This document shows, piece after piece, positions 5,862 through 8,265 of a stretch of DNA of 8,265 bases. The DNA lies in contig JAJRBP010000234.1 of the NCBI GenBank assembly GCA_028679405.1, positions 1 to 8,265 of the forward strand, given 5' to 3'. Under the pieces are notes generated by a model, which made no database searches, was not told where the DNA came from, and saw nothing but the letters and a program-made list of their open reading frames with translations. The position numbers and the translations under genes are program-made. Each line of letters begins with the position of its first letter. Positions within the stretch are counted from its first letter, which is position 1. This stretch comes from Methanoregulaceae archaeon. Lineage in GTDB: Archaea > Halobacteriota > Methanomicrobia > Methanomicrobiales > Methanospirillaceae.

Positions 5862-6773
5862 TCAGCTGTCGATGAGATCGATCAGTTCAGCCCCGTTCCG
5901 GAGCCGGTGGAGTCTTTCCTCCCCGATTAAAAGAGTTTTACCTACACGTTTTTTCTTATAGTAGTCGGTGAGGATGCACATCGCCCTCATTCCGGTGACC
6001 TGCGAGATGTTCCCTATCAAAGCGGCCCGTTTCGCCACCTTCTGGACCGGGCCGTACCCGGTGAGGATGGTCTCCTCGCGGAAGGTGATGAGCGCCTGGA
6101 ACGGTGCCCTTCGGAGCATATGAAGGGTCAGTCCTATCTCCTCGAGGAATGCCATTGGAGTCTCACCGGAGTGCTCCTCCTCCGGGATCTCCCCGGACCA
6201 CCGCTTCAGGAGATCGATCGGCTGGACGAGGCCGTGATCGAAGATCTCTTCGATTTTCAGGGCGATATCGAGGGTCGTCCCCATCCCGCCCTCATACTTG
6301 CTAATAGTGCGCCTCGAGACCCCGAGGTACTGCCCCAGATCTCCGAGTGAGAGGTTCCGCCTCTCGCGGAGATCACGGAGGGCCTCGCCATTGATGGTGA
6401 CATAAAGCCCGCCCGGAGATGCATACACGAGAGGGGGCACTCCCTCGACGACGTAGTCGTGGAGCGTTGCGATGCTTGTCGCAAAGATGCCATAACGGAT
6501 ATACACGGCACCACGCTCGAGGTCGGCGTCCCTCGCCCGTTCACCGATGATAAGGGGGGATCCCTTTAGGTGACGGGCGATCGCATCAAGGTCGTGTGCG
6601 ACCTCCTCGCTGATGCTGTCGATATGAGAGACAACCTTGATGACAAGGGTGATCTGACCGTCGCTCGCGATGAGGTCGAAACTCCGTGGCCTCATCGTGA
6701 ACCTTTCCGAGACCTCGAATCCTCCCGAAAGCATCACGCTGATAACCCTCTGGTGGAGGCGCTCCTGCGACAT
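5862..6773 (-). CDS. HTH-type transcriptional regulator of the archaeal UPF/HAMAP family
   Basis: This 303-residue protein belongs to a family of archaeal proteins annotated as putative HTH-type transcriptional regulatory proteins. A Cro/C1-type helix-turn-helix lies at about 130-185, with core [23 protein letters not shown] (141-163). It is flanked by an N-terminal alpha/beta domain (1-110) and a C-terminal domain (about 200-303). The N-terminal part, [17 protein letters not shown] (32-48), recalls a PD-(D/E)xK nuclease-like fold, but I see only D33 and K46 and not the acid usually two residues before the lysine, so it is probably a ligand or structural domain. ATG 6773 fits a minus-strand TATA box at 6803-6810 and a leader of about 9 bases. 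The gene diverges from tiaS across a 9-bp inverted repeat that covers this TATA box, which suggests autoregulation. Target genes are unknown; tiaS and the thermosome are the nearest candidates. Confidence 0.92.
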   Translation of the reverse strand: MSQERLHQRVISVMLSGGFEVSERFTMRPRSFDLIASDGQITLVIKVVSHIDSISEEVAHDLDAIARHLKGSPLIIGERARDADLERGAVYIRYGIFATSIATLHDYVVEGVPPLVYASPGGLYVTINGEALRDLRERRNLSLGDLGQYLGVSRRTISKYEGGMGTTLDIALKIEEIFDHGLVQPIDLLKRWSGEIPEEEHSGETPMAFLEEIGLTLHMLRRAPFQALITFREETILTGYGPVQKVAKRAALIGNISQVTGMRAMCILTDYYKKKRVGKTLLIGEERLHRLRNGAELIDLIDS

Positions 6774-6789
6774 GGCCTTAAGAATGGAA

Positions 6790-6797
6790 TTTAGTAT
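6790..6797 (+). promoter_or_regulatory. TATA-like element for tiaS
   Basis: TTTAGTAT on the plus strand is centred about 31 bases before ATG 6825 and would place initiation near 6819. The stronger A/T run at 6803-6811 would start transcription downstream of both candidate ATGs, so it better serves the minus strand. Confidence 0.4.
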
Positions 6798-6828
6798 CTG
6801 ATATTATAAACAATGGTATATCAGATGC
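6794..6828. promoter_or_regulatory. Inverted-repeat candidate operator between regulator and tiaS
   Basis: ATCTGATAT (6796-6804) is matched by its exact reverse complement ATATCAGAT (6818-6826) across a 13-base spacer. The outermost G6794 and C6828 also match, giving 10 of 11 positions per arm. Half-site centres are 22 bp apart, two helical turns, as expected for a dimeric HTH protein on one face of the DNA. The repeat covers the regulator's TATA box and the tiaS start region. Binding by the adjacent regulator is inferred. Confidence 0.65.
6803..6810 (-). promoter_or_regulatory. TATA box for the HTH regulator gene
   Basis: Minus-strand TTTATAAT is centred about 34 bases before ATG 6773. Expected initiation near 6782 gives a leader of about 9 bases with no ribosome binding site. 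The box sits in the spacer and left arm of the inverted repeat. Confidence 0.6.
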
Positions 6829-8084
6829 TTATCGGCATAGACGACACGGATTCGCCGGAGGGGATGTGTACTACTTACCTCGGCGCAGTCCTGGCAAAAA
6901 GACTCGTGGGTGAGGGGATGGGAGTGAGTGAGTCGCGGCTTATCCGGCTCAACCCTAACGTCCGGTACAAGACCCGGGGGAATGCGGCGATATGCCTCGA
7001 AGTCCATGGCGATATGAAACGGGCGTTTGCACTCGCCTGCAGGACCGTGGAAGAACTTGCGTGTTTTGCAGCGGCGGAGACAAATCCCGGAATTGTCATA
7101 ACGGAGAGAAAACCACAGTCCGATTTCTATCACAAGGCAGTAAAGGATTTCTGTACGCTCGGTGAAGCCCTTGCCGTTCTCGAGGAGACCGGGGCGGTCT
7201 TCCGTGGGTATAAGAACCAGCGGGGGCTGATCGGTGCGACCGCTGCAGTGTGCAGCGACCTCCCGGACTTCACCTACGAACTCCTTGCGTACCGAAAGCC
7301 TGAGGTCTGGGGCACCCGACGGATTGTCAACAGGGACAGTCTGTTCCTTGCCGAGAGGACCACGTATCCCCACACATGGGACACCGTTGATCCAGGGCAG
7401 GGCATAGCGGTCTGCGTACCGCATACCCCCGACCCGGTACTCTTTGGAATCCGGGGGGAACGCCCAGGCTGGATCTCGTACGCCCGGGAATGCGTGCTCT
7501 CCGAAAAGCCTGGGATCGAGCACATGTATATCACGAACCAGGGAACGGATGCACATCTCCAGTCCGGGCGGATCGGAGAACTCCGGGAGGGACGGTCCTA
7601 CATGCTCGGCGGGATGGTAACAGGGCCGGTGGAGACCGGCCGTGGCGGACATATCTCCGTCACCATCGGGGATAACGAAAATACGGTCCGCTGCATGGCC
7701 TACGAACCGACCAAGGGTTTCAGGGAGATCATCAGGCAGCTCCGTGAAGGGGACCTCGTAGTCGTCGCCGGGAGCTTCAAGGGAGGGAGCATCAACCTCG
7801 AGAAGATCGGGGTCGTTGCGGTTGCGCCCGACCGTTACTCCCGCCCGCCCGTCTGCCCGGCATGCAACCGGAGGATGACCAGTGCGGGCAGCGGGAAAGG
7901 GTTCAAGTGCCGGAGGTGCGGCGGCCGGGCTCGGGAAGCAGAAGTCGGGGAACGCCCGAGAGGGATCCTCCCCGGATGGTTCGAGGTGACTCCTTCGGCA
8001 CGCCGCCACCTTGCAAAACCCCTCTGCCGGGGTGAACCGGATGCTGCGATTCTGGGATGTCAGCCGAGTTCCGTGATACAATAA
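6825..8084 (+). CDS. tiaS: tRNA(Ile2) 2-agmatinylcytidine synthetase TiaS
   Basis: TiaS joins agmatine to C34 of the CAU anticodon of tRNA-Ile2 using ATP, so that the tRNA reads AUA and is charged with isoleucine; the enzyme is archaeal. The 419-residue protein has the family order. First is the N-terminal catalytic domain starting LIGIDDTDSPEGMCTTYLG (2-20, aspartates D6, D7, D9). Next is a ferredoxin-like middle domain, then an OB-fold (about 248-335) and a C-terminal zinc ribbon, CPAC (344-347) and CRRC (362-365). The IEHMYITNQGTDAHL motif is at 231-245. ATG 6825 is preferred because family members begin directly with M-x-IGIDDTDS; an in-frame ATG at 6813 would add four residues. No ribosome binding site is seen, consistent with a near-leaderless message. 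It diverges from the HTH gene and is followed after 45 bases by a probable deoxyhypusine synthase. Confidence 0.95.
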   Translation: MLIGIDDTDSPEGMCTTYLGAVLAKRLVGEGMGVSESRLIRLNPNVRYKTRGNAAICLEVHGDMKRAFALACRTVEELACFAAAETNPGIVITERKPQSDFYHKAVKDFCTLGEALAVLEETGAVFRGYKNQRGLIGATAAVCSDLPDFTYELLAYRKPEVWGTRRIVNRDSLFLAERTTYPHTWDTVDPGQGIAVCVPHTPDPVLFGIRGERPGWISYARECVLSEKPGIEHMYITNQGTDAHLQSGRIGELREGRSYMLGGMVTGPVETGRGGHISVTIGDNENTVRCMAYEPTKGFREIIRQLREGDLVVVAGSFKGGSINLEKIGVVAVAPDRYSRPPVCPACNRRMTSAGSGKGFKCRRCGGRAREAEVGERPRGILPGWFEVTPSARRHLAKPLCRGEPDAAILGCQPSSVIQ

Positions 8085-8129
8085 TGTCCGGGGGGACCAA
8101 AGGAACTGTGCAGGTGTGTGGGGTGCCAG

Positions 8130-8265
8130 ATGGTAGAATGCGGTGAACCGGTCAGGCAGATGAAACTCAGGGCCGGCATGACGGTCGGGGAGCTCGTCTC
8201 CCTGATGGGGTCGGCCGGGGCGTACAATGCAGGGGCGCTCTCCCGGGCGGCAGACCTCTACGAGA
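8130..8265 (+). CDS. dys: Deoxyhypusine synthase, N-terminal end (partial)
   Basis: This is the first 45 codons of a gene that runs off the right edge. The segment PVRQMKLRAGMTVGELVSLMGSAGAYNAGALSRAADLYE (7-45) matches the N-terminal pattern of archaeal deoxyhypusine synthases, which have a P-V-xx-(M/L)-xxxMTVxELVxxMGxAGxxxAGxLxRAVDIxE type start. The enzyme transfers an aminobutyl group, normally from spermidine, to a lysine of translation factor aIF5A. ATG 8130 follows GGGGTG (8120-8125) at four bases; GTG 8118 is a weaker in-frame alternative. The NAD-binding and catalytic parts are outside the window, so the call rests on the N-terminus alone. It is co-directional with tiaS and may share its message. 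Confidence 0.82.
   Translation, partial: MVECGEPVRQMKLRAGMTVGELVSLMGSAGAYNAGALSRAADLYE

Noticed and set aside
6804..8081. 425-residue open frame antisense to the whole of tiaS
   Set aside because: It mirrors tiaS, which has clear family motifs. High G/C at third codon positions removes stops on the opposite strand, and the antisense protein has no recognisable domain.
1..8265. Defence island, mobile element, CRISPR array or toxin-antitoxin pair
   Set aside because: I looked for direct repeats with spacers, transposase motifs, terminal inverted repeats and small paired genes on both strands and found none. The HTH gene is a full-length 303-residue regulator, not a short antitoxin.

Overview
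The window looks like a GC-rich euryarchaeal chromosome, most likely from a hydrogenotrophic methanogen of the Methanomicrobiales (Methanoculleus-like). This placement is inferred from gene content and codon use, not from a search. The support is a four-subunit ferredoxin-dependent 2-oxoacid oxidoreductase, a group II chaperonin, tRNA(Ile2)-agmatinylcytidine synthase (TiaS) and the start of deoxyhypusine synthase. There are also archaeal TATA-type promoters and strong GGAGG/GGTG ribosome binding sites inside operons. I see no insertion sequence, CRISPR array, phage gene, tRNA or rRNA. This is mostly conserved core genome.

Layout. (1) 1-2167, plus strand: the tail of an operon in the order porB (3' end only), porA, porG, porD. 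All junctions overlap by 4-8 bases, which indicates translational coupling. It ends in a T-tract with two competing hairpins. (2) 2168-3501, plus strand: two small separately promoted genes, a 187-residue HEAT-repeat protein and a 95-residue coiled-coil protein. (3) 3502-4137: a poorly resolved stretch. The best candidate is a 76-residue CxxC protein on the minus strand (3754-3984) with its own near-leaderless promoter. (4) 4138-6773, minus strand: the thermosome subunit, preceded by a 303-residue HTH regulator that reads toward it. (5) 6825-8265, plus strand: tiaS, divergent from the regulator, followed 45 bases later by a partial gene that looks like deoxyhypusine synthase.

How the genes relate. 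The Por complex links acetyl-CoA, CO2 and reduced ferredoxin to pyruvate and feeds biosynthesis. The thermosome folds proteins. TiaS and deoxyhypusine synthase both install polyamine-type modifications on the translation machinery (agmatine on tRNA-Ile, an aminobutyl group on aIF5A), so the tiaS-dys pair is functionally coherent.

The most notable non-coding signal is a perfect 9-bp inverted repeat with half-sites centred 22 bp apart. It lies between the HTH regulator and tiaS and covers the regulator's TATA box and the tiaS start region. It is a strong candidate operator for the regulator. I did not find a convincing undescribed multi-gene system. The least explained piece is the 3.5-4.1 kb region around the small CxxC gene.
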